Below, in pieces: positions 7,477 through 15,511 of a stretch of DNA of 64,000 bases. Source of the stretch: JAADHX01 sp964569385. GTDB taxonomy: Bacteria > Actinomycetota > Acidimicrobiia > Acidimicrobiales > Poriferisodalaceae. The position numbers were made by a program, and so were the translations under genes. Location: NCBI GenBank assembly GCA_964569385.1, contig CAZMUM010000025.1:1-64000 (forward strand). Reading direction: 5' to 3'. The notes under the pieces were generated by a model. It saw only the letters and a list, made by a program, of their open reading frames with translations. It was not told the origin of the DNA and made no database searches. Within the stretch, counting starts at the first letter, position 1, and every line of letters starts with the position of its first letter.

Positions 7477-8682
7477 ATGAGCGCGGCAGCAGGCGACGCT
7501 GAACGTCGGATTCGAGACATCTACTTGGGTCTTGGCTTCGTGTTTGGCTTTGCCATGTCGTGTTTTGGCATCGCGGCCACGGTTGCGTGGGTCACTGAAG
7601 CCAACCTGTCTTCAACGCAACTGATCCTTATGGGGTCGGTGCTCGAGGGCACTGTCTTGTTGTTCGAGGTGCCGACTGGAGTGGTCGCCGATCGGTATAG
7701 CCGGAAGTGGTCGATCGTTGTCTCGTACGCACTCATCGCGGTAGGCATTGGCGGCAGTCTGTCGACCTCGTTCTGGGTCCTGATGGTGGCGCAGTTCGTG
7801 TGGGGAGTGGGATTCACCTTCCAGAGCGGCGCGGTCACCGCGTGGGCAACGGATCAACTTGGTCGAGATATCGACGAACTCATCGTCGCGCAGGCTCGCC
7901 GTCGCAGCGTTGGCGTGATCTGTGGGGTGATCGTCGGTGCGGTTCTTGGCTGGTCGGTGAGCCTGTTTGCTGCCATCGGTCTAGCCGCGGTGACGGCGGC
8001 GATGGTCGCGCTCGCCCTGATCGTTGTGATGCCAGAGCAGGTCAAACCGACGGGAGCCGATATCGCCGACAGCCCCTTCGAAACTGCCCGTAACGGATGG
8101 AGGGTTGTCTCTGGGTATCCGCTCGTCCGCCTGGTCATGATCGTGGCCTTTATGGGTGGGTTCGGCAGCGAGGTGATCGATCGGCTGTACACCCTGAGGT
8201 TGATCGACCTCGGCGTACCAGCGGTCGAACCCGTTCTGTTTATCGGTGCCTTGGCGCTAGTGGCTCAGATCGGGTCCTGGTTCGTGCTCGGCCGACTTGG
8301 TCGGAACATCGAGACCAGCCCGGTGAATGCTCGAATGCTGGCCATGGCCTATGCACTAACTGCAATCGCGGGCATAGCGCTCGCTCTCGGGCCCGAATTT
8401 GCAATTGCGGCCGCTGGCTATATGACGATGCGCGTGTCGAGAGAAACGATCGAACCCCTAGAGGCCGCAATCGTCAACCGACGGGCGCGGTCGGCCGAGC
8501 GGGCCACCATATTGTCGTTTCACGGACAGGCCGATGCTCTCGGCCAGACAACCGGAGGTCCTACGATGGCATTGGTCGCCTATGCCACGACGACCAGTAC
8601 CGCTATGGCTTGTGGGGCCGCGATGTTTGCTGCCGCGGCCATCTTGGCTGCAACCAGACACAAACAGCCAGCCCGAACCTGA
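7477..8682 (+). CDS. MFS transporter
   Basis: The 401-residue protein is strongly hydrophobic with about 12 predicted membrane helices. The MFS loop 2-3 motif is visible as GVVADRYSRKWS near residue 70. A large cytoplasmic loop follows helix 6 (MPEQVKPTGADIADSPFETARNG). Proteins of this layout are drug or metabolite proton antiporters; the substrate is unknown. It starts 21 nt after dcd on the same strand and may share its transcript. Confidence 0.85.
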   Translation: MSAAAGDAERRIRDIYLGLGFVFGFAMSCFGIAATVAWVTEANLSSTQLILMGSVLEGTVLLFEVPTGVVADRYSRKWSIVVSYALIAVGIGGSLSTSFWVLMVAQFVWGVGFTFQSGAVTAWATDQLGRDIDELIVAQARRRSVGVICGVIVGAVLGWSVSLFAAIGLAAVTAAMVALALIVVMPEQVKPTGADIADSPFETARNGWRVVSGYPLVRLVMIVAFMGGFGSEVIDRLYTLRLIDLGVPAVEPVLFIGALALVAQIGSWFVLGRLGRNIETSPVNARMLAMAYALTAIAGIALALGPEFAIAAAGYMTMRVSRETIEPLEAAIVNRRARSAERATILSFHGQADALGQTTGGPTMALVAYATTTSTAMACGAAMFAAAAILAATRHKQPART

Positions 8683-8704
8683 ACTCGAATAGATGGAGAC
8701 CTAG

Positions 8705-9142
8705 ATGTCCGCCAAGCCACCCCAAGACAGCCCATCGCCAGACAGTTCGGGCCCGGGCGCGTCGGCCGTAGTTTCGGCCCTAACAGTCGACTGCGCCGAC
8801 CCGGCCAAGGTCGCGGAGTTCTGGCGAGTGATGCTCGGTGGGGAAGTTGTTCCGTTCCCTGGGTATGACGTTGTGAGCCTGCGGGCTACGGGGATAACAC
8901 TTGACTTCGTGAAAGTCGATGAGGCCAAAGCCAACAACGTCAAAGCCTCGAAGAACCGCTGGCATCTCGACCTAGCCAGCACTGACCATGCCAAGACTGT
9001 CGATCAGGCCATCGCTGCGGGAGCGTCGCTGTCCGAAGATATCTGCGTCGCTGAGCGGTTCACGGTCATGCGCGATGTCGAGGGCAATGAATTCTGCATT
9101 CTCCGCCACGCGCCACCGAGCCCATGGGCCCCAAGCACTTGA
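8705..9142 (+). CDS. VOC (glyoxalase/bleomycin resistance) superfamily protein
   Basis: A 145-residue protein with the single-chain VOC layout. It opens VSALTVDCADPAKVAEFWRVMLGGEVV and then repeats the beta-alpha-beta module (RWHLDLASTDHAKTVDQAIAAGA). The close is VMRDVEGNEFCIL, typical of the Glyoxalase_6 type. His in HLDL and Glu in GNEFC are candidate metal ligands. Role unknown; it follows the MFS gene by 22 nt, so co-transcription and a resistance or detoxification role are possible. Confidence 0.8.
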   Translation: MSAKPPQDSPSPDSSGPGASAVVSALTVDCADPAKVAEFWRVMLGGEVVPFPGYDVVSLRATGITLDFVKVDEAKANNVKASKNRWHLDLASTDHAKTVDQAIAAGASLSEDICVAERFTVMRDVEGNEFCILRHAPPSPWAPST

Positions 9143-9146
9143 GGGA

Positions 9147-9168
9147 CTATAGTTGAGCGCTCGCTATA
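9147..9168. promoter_or_regulatory. Inverted repeat upstream of the TetR gene, candidate operator
   Basis: CTATAG...CTATA arms flank the perfect octamer palindrome GAGCGCTC (9155-9162), 20 nt before the regulator start. Nested dyad symmetry just ahead of a tetR gene is the usual autoregulatory arrangement. Confidence 0.55.
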
Positions 9169-9187
9169 TTTTGTGTACGATGGATCC

Positions 9188-9757
9188 ATGGCACTCAAGA
9201 CGCGCGACAAGTTTGTGGCTACGGCCTCGCAGTTGTTCCAACAGAAGGGCTTCGGTGCTACTTCCGTCGGCGAGATCGCCAAGGTGGGCGAACTCCCGAT
9301 TGGGTCGCTGTATTACTACTTTCCGAATGGCAAAGAAGAGCTAGCTGCGGCTGCGGTTGCCCTTGGAGCCGAGAGTTTCGAAGCGGCCCTCAGTGAGACG
9401 CTGGCGACCGAGCGAGATCCTGGCGCAGCTATCGCCTCGTGTGCCCGAGTTCTGGCCGATCGGCTGGAGGCCAGTGACTGGCGTGACGGCTGTCCCGTCG
9501 CAACCGTCGCTCTCGAAACCGTCCACAGCTCCGAACGGCTTCAGATCTCAGCTCAGTCGGCGCTCGACTCGTGGGTCGCCGTCATAACCAGTCGGCTTAC
9601 CGAGCTCGGCCTGGACAACAAGGCAGCTAGTGAAATCGCGACAGTCACCATAGCGGTGCTCGAAGGCGCCGAGCTGATGGCCAGGGTCGCCAAGTCTAGA
9701 GAACCGCTCGACGTGGCTGCGAGACGACTCCCTCTTCTGATTGGAGCTGTGTCATGA
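9188..9757 (+). CDS. TetR family transcriptional regulator (LmrA/YxaF-like)
   Basis: The 189-residue product has a TetR N-terminal helix-turn-helix (about residues 5-50: TRDKFVATASQLFQQKGFGATSV, then GSLYYYFPNGKEEL). The C-terminal domain has the SDWRDGCPVATVALE pattern seen in the LmrA/YxaF branch. A GTG 15 nt upstream is possible, but ATG 9188 fits family N-termini better. Its stop overlaps the molybdopterin oxidoreductase start by 4 nt, so it probably regulates that gene and itself. Confidence 0.85.
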   Translation: MALKTRDKFVATASQLFQQKGFGATSVGEIAKVGELPIGSLYYYFPNGKEELAAAAVALGAESFEAALSETLATERDPGAAIASCARVLADRLEASDWRDGCPVATVALETVHSSERLQISAQSALDSWVAVITSRLTELGLDNKAASEIATVTIAVLEGAELMARVAKSREPLDVAARRLPLLIGAVS

Positions 9758-11850
9758 CCACCACAACTGTCGTAGGTGCCTGCTCGCTCGATTGCCCCGA
9801 TGCTTGTTCGTGGATCGTCACCCTCGAGGATGGTGTTCCGGTCAAACTTCGAGGTAATGCCGACCATCCGTACACCCACAAAGGACTGTGCGTAAAGGTC
9901 AACCCCTACCTCGAACACACTAAACATCTCGATCGCATGATGACACCACTTCGCAGGGTTGGAGCGAAGGGCGAAGGCAAATTCGAGCCGATCTCTTGGG
10001 ACGACGCTCTCGCTGAGATCGCCACACGCCTACAAGGAGTGATCGACGAGTTTGGGGCAGAAGCCATCTGGCCGTACACCGGCTCGGGGACGATGGGCTA
10101 CATCCAAGGTATCGGTGGTGCCGGTAAGAGGCTGTTCAACGCGCTCGGCGCTAGTCGCCATGATCCAAACATTTGCTCAGCCGCTGCATACCCGGGCATT
10201 GCCTACACGTCGGGTCACGGCACTTCCATGGACCCGATGGACATCAACAAGGCCGGTGTCATCCTCATTTGGGGCGGCAACACCGTTTCGACGAACCAGC
10301 ACTTGTGGCCCTTCATTCGTGAGGCCCAAAATGGTGGCGCCGAGGTCGTGGTCGTCGATCCGGTCACCACCCGCACCGCACTTCGTGCCGACCGTCATCT
10401 AGCGATCCGGCCGGGCACCGACGGTGCATTGGCCCTTGGGTTGATGGCCCACATCGACGAGCTTGACCGGGTCGACCAGGGCATCGCCGACGCGATCGGC
10501 TGGAACGACTTTAAGTCAGAGGTGTTGGCCCAGTGGAGTGTAGAACGGGCGGCCAAGGAGTGCGACATTGACGCTGGCGCCATCAAAAGCCTCGCCGAGC
10601 TCATGGTCGATCGGGGCCCTGTTGCCATCCGGCTAGGAATGGGAATGCAGCGCCATGCTGGCGCTGGACAGGCAGCGAGGGTCATCTCGTGTCTTCCAGT
10701 CGTAACCGGGGACTACGTTCGCTTGGGCGGCGGGCTCTGCTATTCAACCAGTCAGCTCTATCCGATCGATACTGATCTCCTCAACCGCCCTGACCTAGCA
10801 CCGAACCCCACTCGGCTACTGGCCATGACCAGGCTTGGCGAAGGGCTGCTCGATCTCGAAGATCCACCCGTGAAGGCGTTGTTTGTTCTGGCCGGAAACC
10901 CCGTGGCGTCAAACCCCGATCAGAATCGCGTTCGGAGGGGCCTAGAGCGCGAAGATCTGTTCACTGTTGTGGTCGACAACTTCGTCACCGACACCGTCGA
11001 CTACGCCGACATCGTCCTGCCAGGAACCATGCAGACCGAACACCTCGATATCCACGACTCGGTCAGCCACATGTTCTTGAACCTCAACAACCCAGTTTCA
11101 GAGCCCCCGGGTCAGTGTCTCACCCACACGGAAATATTTAGGCGGGTAGCCAAGGCGATGGGCCTGACCGAGCCGGCGTTGTATGCCAGTGACGAAGAGC
11201 TGCTGGCCGATGCACTCGGCGGCGACCATCCCGGCCGCCCCAAGGTCAGTATCGCCGAACTTCGCGACCGCGGATTCGCACGGCTCGATTACCCAGAGCC
11301 CTTCCTGCCGTACGCAGAACGCTACGACACGCCATCGGGGCGCTTTGAATTCCTTTCCGACCAAGCCGACCAAGACGGCCAAGGTCGCCTGCCTCACTAC
11401 GTCGGGCCCAAAGAAGCAACCGCGCCGTCTGGCGAAGGGGAAGAGCCGACAGTCGCCCTCATCGCAGCCGCCAATCACTACTTAATGAACTCGACGTTCG
11501 CCAACTCACAAAATCACGCCAGATCTGGAGCCCAGTCCGTGGCGTTACACCCAGACGACGCTCGGTTGAGATCAATCCAAACCGGTGACACGGTGCGGGT
11601 TCACAACGATCGGGGCGAGTTTGTGGCTATCGCTGAGGTTTCGGATCGCACTCGCTCAGGAGTAGCAACCATGACAAAGGGTCACTGGCCCAAGTTGGTA
11701 GGCGGGGCGTCGATCAACGCGACAACAGCCGAACGCGATGCCGATATGGCCCGAGGCGCGGTGTTTCACGACAATCAAGTTGCGATTTCGCTCGTCGAGC
11801 CCATTTCGGATGGCGACTCTGCGGTGCTGATTTCCGAAGCTGTCCGATGA
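9754..11850 (+). CDS. Molybdopterin-dependent oxidoreductase, DMSO reductase family
   Basis: The 698-residue protein carries an N-terminal [4Fe-4S] motif (CSLDCPDAC with a fourth Cys in GLCVK near residue 47), then molybdopterin-binding domains (PYTGSGTMGYIQG, IWGGNTVSTNQHLWPF, VVVDPVTTRTA). The C-terminal molybdopterin dinucleotide-binding domain holds ALHPDDARLRSIQTGDTVRVHNDRG. There is no twin-arginine signal, so it is likely cytoplasmic. No iron-sulfur or membrane subunit gene adjoins it. It resembles the MopB_2-type oxidoreductases of unknown substrate; formate dehydrogenase is not supported. Translationally coupled to the TetR gene before it. Confidence 0.85.
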   Translation: MTTTTVVGACSLDCPDACSWIVTLEDGVPVKLRGNADHPYTHKGLCVKVNPYLEHTKHLDRMMTPLRRVGAKGEGKFEPISWDDALAEIATRLQGVIDEFGAEAIWPYTGSGTMGYIQGIGGAGKRLFNALGASRHDPNICSAAAYPGIAYTSGHGTSMDPMDINKAGVILIWGGNTVSTNQHLWPFIREAQNGGAEVVVVDPVTTRTALRADRHLAIRPGTDGALALGLMAHIDELDRVDQGIADAIGWNDFKSEVLAQWSVERAAKECDIDAGAIKSLAELMVDRGPVAIRLGMGMQRHAGAGQAARVISCLPVVTGDYVRLGGGLCYSTSQLYPIDTDLLNRPDLAPNPTRLLAMTRLGEGLLDLEDPPVKALFVLAGNPVASNPDQNRVRRGLEREDLFTVVVDNFVTDTVDYADIVLPGTMQTEHLDIHDSVSHMFLNLNNPVSEPPGQCLTHTEIFRRVAKAMGLTEPALYASDEELLADALGGDHPGRPKVSIAELRDRGFARLDYPEPFLPYAERYDTPSGRFEFLSDQADQDGQGRLPHYVGPKEATAPSGEGEEPTVALIAAANHYLMNSTFANSQNHARSGAQSVALHPDDARLRSIQTGDTVRVHNDRGEFVAIAEVSDRTRSGVATMTKGHWPKLVGGASINATTAERDADMARGAVFHDNQVAISLVEPISDGDSAVLISEAVR

Positions 11851-12323
11851 GCGGTCGTTTTGTTCCCCGACCCGTTCGGCCGACAGGAGTTTCTGAGATT
11901 GCGGGCTGGCGGCTCAAGCGTTACGACATCACAGTCGGCGGAGACGCGATAGGCGAAGACATCAACCTCGCTGTTGATCGCCTGCTGCGCGTCGCGTTGC
12001 CGTCTCCGGGGGCCGACGAGCTTGGCCTCGGATTCCTGATTGTTCATCACGGAGTCGAATCCATATGGGTGCTTGCCGACCTCTGGGGAGGCGACATCGT
12101 CAGCCAGCAGACCTTTAGTGCCAAGCTCGACGACCCGACGGCCTTTGAGCGCGTACCGGCGGGCGGCCCAACTGCGTGTGTGTGGGAACTCCCAGTGCAC
12201 GCCCATGAGCGCGATGCGTATGTGAAACACGTACTCGATCCGAAGTGCGGGCCCGACGCTAAGGCCTATCTAGCCTCCACGTTGGTTAGCAATGTCGAGT
12301 TGTCGCTTGGTGGGCCAGCCTAG
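11847..12323 (+). CDS. Conserved-looking hypothetical protein
   Basis: I do not recognise this 158-residue protein. It is soluble, with an N-terminal strand-rich start (GWRLKRYDITVGG) and a segment GFLIVHHGVESIWVLADLWGGDIVSQQTF that suggests a compact alpha/beta fold. It overlaps the oxidoreductase gene by 4 nt, so it is translated from the same operon and may assist that enzyme. Its 3' end overlaps the convergent EtfD-like gene by 4 nt. Confidence 0.65.
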   Translation: MSGRFVPRPVRPTGVSEIAGWRLKRYDITVGGDAIGEDINLAVDRLLRVALPSPGADELGLGFLIVHHGVESIWVLADLWGGDIVSQQTFSAKLDDPTAFERVPAGGPTACVWELPVHAHERDAYVKHVLDPKCGPDAKAYLASTLVSNVELSLGGPA

Positions 12324-14809
12324 AGTTCGCCACCATCCGCGAGGAAGTCGATGGCCTGACCCTGCCAGTTTTCGCGATCAATCCGATCGGGGAACGACTG
12401 CTCTTCTTCTAGGGCATCAATCTCATCCTGGCTAAGGTTGGCGATCTGCTCGAACGAGTAGATGTTCTTGGTGTGTAGCCATGCTTCAAGTACTGGGCCG
12501 ATGCCTTTGATGCGACGGAGATCATCTGGCCCGCGGGTCACCTTGGCTGGAGCTGTCACCGTTGCCGTCGAGCTGCCATTGTCGCCTCGGATGCCGAGAA
12601 TCAGATCGGTTGGCGATGGTGTCTCCAGACCAGGCTCATCGACCAACTCAGATGCTTCGAGGGCTTCGATGAGGTGCATCGAGATATCGGCCACCTTGAG
12701 CTGATCTTCTTCGACTCCCTGAGCTTTAACTCCGTCGTCCAGCATGATGTAGCAGAACGGGCAGGCAGTTGCGACGCGTGTTGCGCCGGTGGCAATGAGT
12801 TCCTGGGAGCGTTCGATGTTGATGTTCTTGCCAGTGGTCTCTTCCATCCACATGCGGGCACCGCCAGCGCCACAGCACATACCTTCGGTGCCGTTTCGGG
12901 GAGCCTCGACAATCTCAACTCCGGCCAAGGAGCCGATCACCTTGCGAGGCGATAGGTACACGTCGTTGTGCCGACCGAGATAACAACTGTCGTGGTAGAC
13001 GACCCGTTCGTCCAGGCGGGCGCCGCTCATGTCGAGTTGGCCTGACTCAATGAGATTCTCGAGCATCTGGCTGTGGTGGATTACCTCGTAGTGGCCGTCG
13101 AGCTGCGGATATTCGTTCTTCAGTGTGTTGAAACAGTGAGGGCACTGGGTGACGATCTTCTTGACTCCCATGTCGTTTAGCGTCTCGATGTTCTGCATCG
13201 CCAGCATCTGGAACAGGTACTCGTTGCCAGAACGTCGAGCCGAATCGCCGGTGCACATCTCCGATGGGCCGAGAATGGCGAAGTCGACACCGGCCCGGGT
13301 GAGTAACTTGGCCGTCGCCTCGGACACCTTCTTGTTTTTGTCGTCGAACGAGCCCGCGCAACCAACCCAGTACAGGTACTCAGCGTCGAAGGGGTCACCG
13401 CCATCAATGATGTCGACAAACTCGAGCGCTTCGGCCCAATCGCCGCGTTCGGCGTTGTTCAGGTTCCACGGATTGGAGTTGTTCTCCATGCCTCGGAACG
13501 CGCTGCCGAGTTCGCTTGGGAAGTCAGACTCCATCAGGGTCAGGTAACGCCGCATATCGAGGATCTTGTCGAGGATCTCGATGTTGACTGGGCAAATCTC
13601 GTCGCAAGCCTTGCACGATGTACACGCCCAGATTTCTTCTGAGCTGATGCGCTCGAAGACGTTGGCCGAACTGACGGTGATGTCGGCATCGACGCCGATT
13701 GGTGGGGTAACAGCCGGATCGCCGCTTCGAGCCATGACTTCGCCGGTCTTGAGTACAATTTCGCGCGGATCGAGAGGTTTGCCGGTCGCGTGAGCCGGGC
13801 ACACTGAAGTGCAACGGCCGCACATGGTGCATGCGTCGGTATCTAGGAGCTGCTTCCAGGTGAAGTCGCCAATTTCGGTGGCGCCGAAGGTTTCGAGTTC
13901 GGTCTCCATGAGGTTTGGCATCGCCCGCATAGCCCCCTTGGGGCGGTCCTTGTCCTTCAAGTACATGTTCAGTGGCGATGTGAACATGTGGCGCATCATC
14001 GTGATGGGCAAGATGATGAGGAACGCGATGAAGCTGATGACGTGGATGATCCACATGGCCTGGTGCCAGCCGGCGATGGCGTCGACACCTTCGACAAGGC
14101 CAGACAGCGGATAGCCAACGAACGACCACTTCTCATACGATGGGCGGCCAACCTCGGCGATGCGGAACATCTCGGTTAGGAACCCAGTAACACCGACCGA
14201 CAACAAGACCCCAAGGACAACAGCGTGTTCGGGGCGGGACTTGGTGCGAATTCGGTACGGGCGCTGGACGTATCGGCGAATAATGGCCCACATAATTCCG
14301 GTCAGATATACAAGCCCGCCGACATCGCCGACGAAGGCAAACCCTTGATAGACGCCGCCGTGAAGGAACTTGAGGTCCTCGGGAAGTTGGTGGTCGATCT
14401 CGAGGGTGGTGGTGACACCAAGCAGAACAAAGAACCCGTAGTAGATGAGCAGGTGCATTACGCCCGCGGCTGGATCGCGAAGCAGAGTCTGCATAAGAAC
14501 CCCGGCCCGCCAGTCCTTGGCTCGACGGTGAGCGTTGTCCTTACGGAGTTCGCGCCGGTCGGGTTGGCCGCGCTCCCAGTTCTTCATCCGGTTGGCGAAC
14601 ATGACTGCGCCGTAGACCAGGAGCAGCGGCATGACCGTATAGAAGGTCCACTTCAGTGGGTCAGGGATGTTCCCAAAAACCGTCCGATGTATCTCTGACT
14701 CTTCTTGGAAGTCAAAGACGCTCGCGGCAATGCCAGACAACAAGGTGCCGACGGCCAGCAATACCCCGGCGGCCAAGACGTACTGATGTGGCTTAATGCG
14801 ACGTGTCAC
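12320..14809 (-). CDS. EtfD-like membrane iron-sulfur oxidoreductase with C-terminal helix-hairpin-helix
   Basis: The 829-residue protein begins with a NarI-like membrane domain (about residues 10-285, roughly six helices). Two [4Fe-4S] motifs follow (CTMCGRCTSVCPA and CTSCKACDEICPV). Two CCG domains follow (around YWVGCAGSFD and CCGAGGARMWME), as in heterodisulfide reductase-like proteins and mycobacterial Rv0338c (EtfD). Known members pass electrons from electron-transfer flavoprotein to menaquinone during fatty-acid oxidation. The last 70 residues (RRIKGIGPVLEAWLHTKNI...) are a helix-hairpin-helix like that attached to some NuoE proteins. Confidence 0.85.
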   Translation of the reverse strand: MTRRIKPHQYVLAAGVLLAVGTLLSGIAASVFDFQEESEIHRTVFGNIPDPLKWTFYTVMPLLLVYGAVMFANRMKNWERGQPDRRELRKDNAHRRAKDWRAGVLMQTLLRDPAAGVMHLLIYYGFFVLLGVTTTLEIDHQLPEDLKFLHGGVYQGFAFVGDVGGLVYLTGIMWAIIRRYVQRPYRIRTKSRPEHAVVLGVLLSVGVTGFLTEMFRIAEVGRPSYEKWSFVGYPLSGLVEGVDAIAGWHQAMWIIHVISFIAFLIILPITMMRHMFTSPLNMYLKDKDRPKGAMRAMPNLMETELETFGATEIGDFTWKQLLDTDACTMCGRCTSVCPAHATGKPLDPREIVLKTGEVMARSGDPAVTPPIGVDADITVSSANVFERISSEEIWACTSCKACDEICPVNIEILDKILDMRRYLTLMESDFPSELGSAFRGMENNSNPWNLNNAERGDWAEALEFVDIIDGGDPFDAEYLYWVGCAGSFDDKNKKVSEATAKLLTRAGVDFAILGPSEMCTGDSARRSGNEYLFQMLAMQNIETLNDMGVKKIVTQCPHCFNTLKNEYPQLDGHYEVIHHSQMLENLIESGQLDMSGARLDERVVYHDSCYLGRHNDVYLSPRKVIGSLAGVEIVEAPRNGTEGMCCGAGGARMWMEETTGKNINIERSQELIATGATRVATACPFCYIMLDDGVKAQGVEEDQLKVADISMHLIEALEASELVDEPGLETPSPTDLILGIRGDNGSSTATVTAPAKVTRGPDDLRRIKGIGPVLEAWLHTKNIYSFEQIANLSQDEIDALEEEQSFPDRIDRENWQGQAIDFLADGGEL

Positions 14810-14845
14810 GGCCGCACACCGTACTAGTAGGTGAGGGGGTGTGAG

Positions 14846-15268
14846 CTAACCGAAGATCTTTCGGTCAAGTTCGCGCACCCGACCGGCTAAGGCAGCAAGC
14901 ATTTTCATCGACAACGAAGGTGTTGCTTTGAGAAGTTTTGAGAACTCCTTGGAGCTGATGCAAAGCAAGCGCATGTCGGTGGCGGCTTCGACGTATGCGG
15001 TGCGAGGTCCCCGATCGAGAAGCGATAGTTCTCCAATGGCGTCGCCTGCTTTGAGCGTCGCGATCTTGCGGCCGTTGCGGCGCACTGTTGCCTCGCCATC
15101 GAGGATCACAAACGCCTCTGTGCCCATGTCGCCTTGTTCGATGATGGTCTTGCCGACCACGACATCGATCTCGGTCGAGGATCTAGCGATGTTCTGTAGG
15201 TCCTTCTTGGAACACCCGGAAAACAGTTCCAGATCCCCAAGCCGGCTGATGTGTTCGTTGCGCGCCAT
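14846..15268 (-). CDS. Cyclic nucleotide-binding domain protein
   Basis: The 140-residue protein is a single cNMP-binding beta-barrel: LELFSGCSKKDLQNIA, then GDMGTEAFVILDGEATV and a phosphate-binding cassette-like GDAIGELSLLDRGPRTAYVEA. The PBC contains GE and R in expected places, so cAMP binding is plausible. There is no DNA-binding or catalytic domain, so it may act by protein contact. It is upstream of, and co-directional with, the EtfD-like gene, and divergent from dnaK. Confidence 0.85.
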   Translation of the reverse strand: MARNEHISRLGDLELFSGCSKKDLQNIARSSTEIDVVVGKTIIEQGDMGTEAFVILDGEATVRRNGRKIATLKAGDAIGELSLLDRGPRTAYVEAATDMRLLCISSKEFSKLLKATPSLSMKMLAALAGRVRELDRKIFG

Positions 15269-15333
15269 TCGTGCAGTGTATGAACAAAGCTGAATCCCGT
15301 CCAGAAAGTCTCAGAAGAAATTGCATCAGGAAA

Positions 15334-15363
15334 CTTGCATATCGCACACTCAGGTTTTATGAT
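15334..15363 (+). promoter_or_regulatory. dnaK operon promoter with HspR (HAIR) operator
   Basis: CTTGCAT-N7-ACTCAGG at 15334-15354 matches 11 of 14 fixed positions of the HAIR consensus CTTGAGT-N7-ACTCAAG. It overlaps a promoter: -35 TTGCAT at 15335-15340, a 17-nt spacer and -10 TATGAT at 15358-15363. HspR, encoded in the same operon, would block this promoter at normal temperature. Confidence 0.8.
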
Positions 15364-15511
15364 GTCTTCTAACAACCCGACTGGGAAGCAGCACTCATAG
15401 CCGCCACACTGGTCGAGAAATGCGGTTGAGATCAGCCGTGTTTCGGAAATTGCGGGACCCCCCTCCGCAGGTGCAAACACCGCACCAACTAACTAACAGG
15501 AGATCAACACC

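Noticed and set aside
9754..11850. Possible selenocysteine formate dehydrogenase
   Set aside because: No in-frame TGA and no formate dehydrogenase active-site context; the sequence fits a general molybdopterin oxidoreductase.
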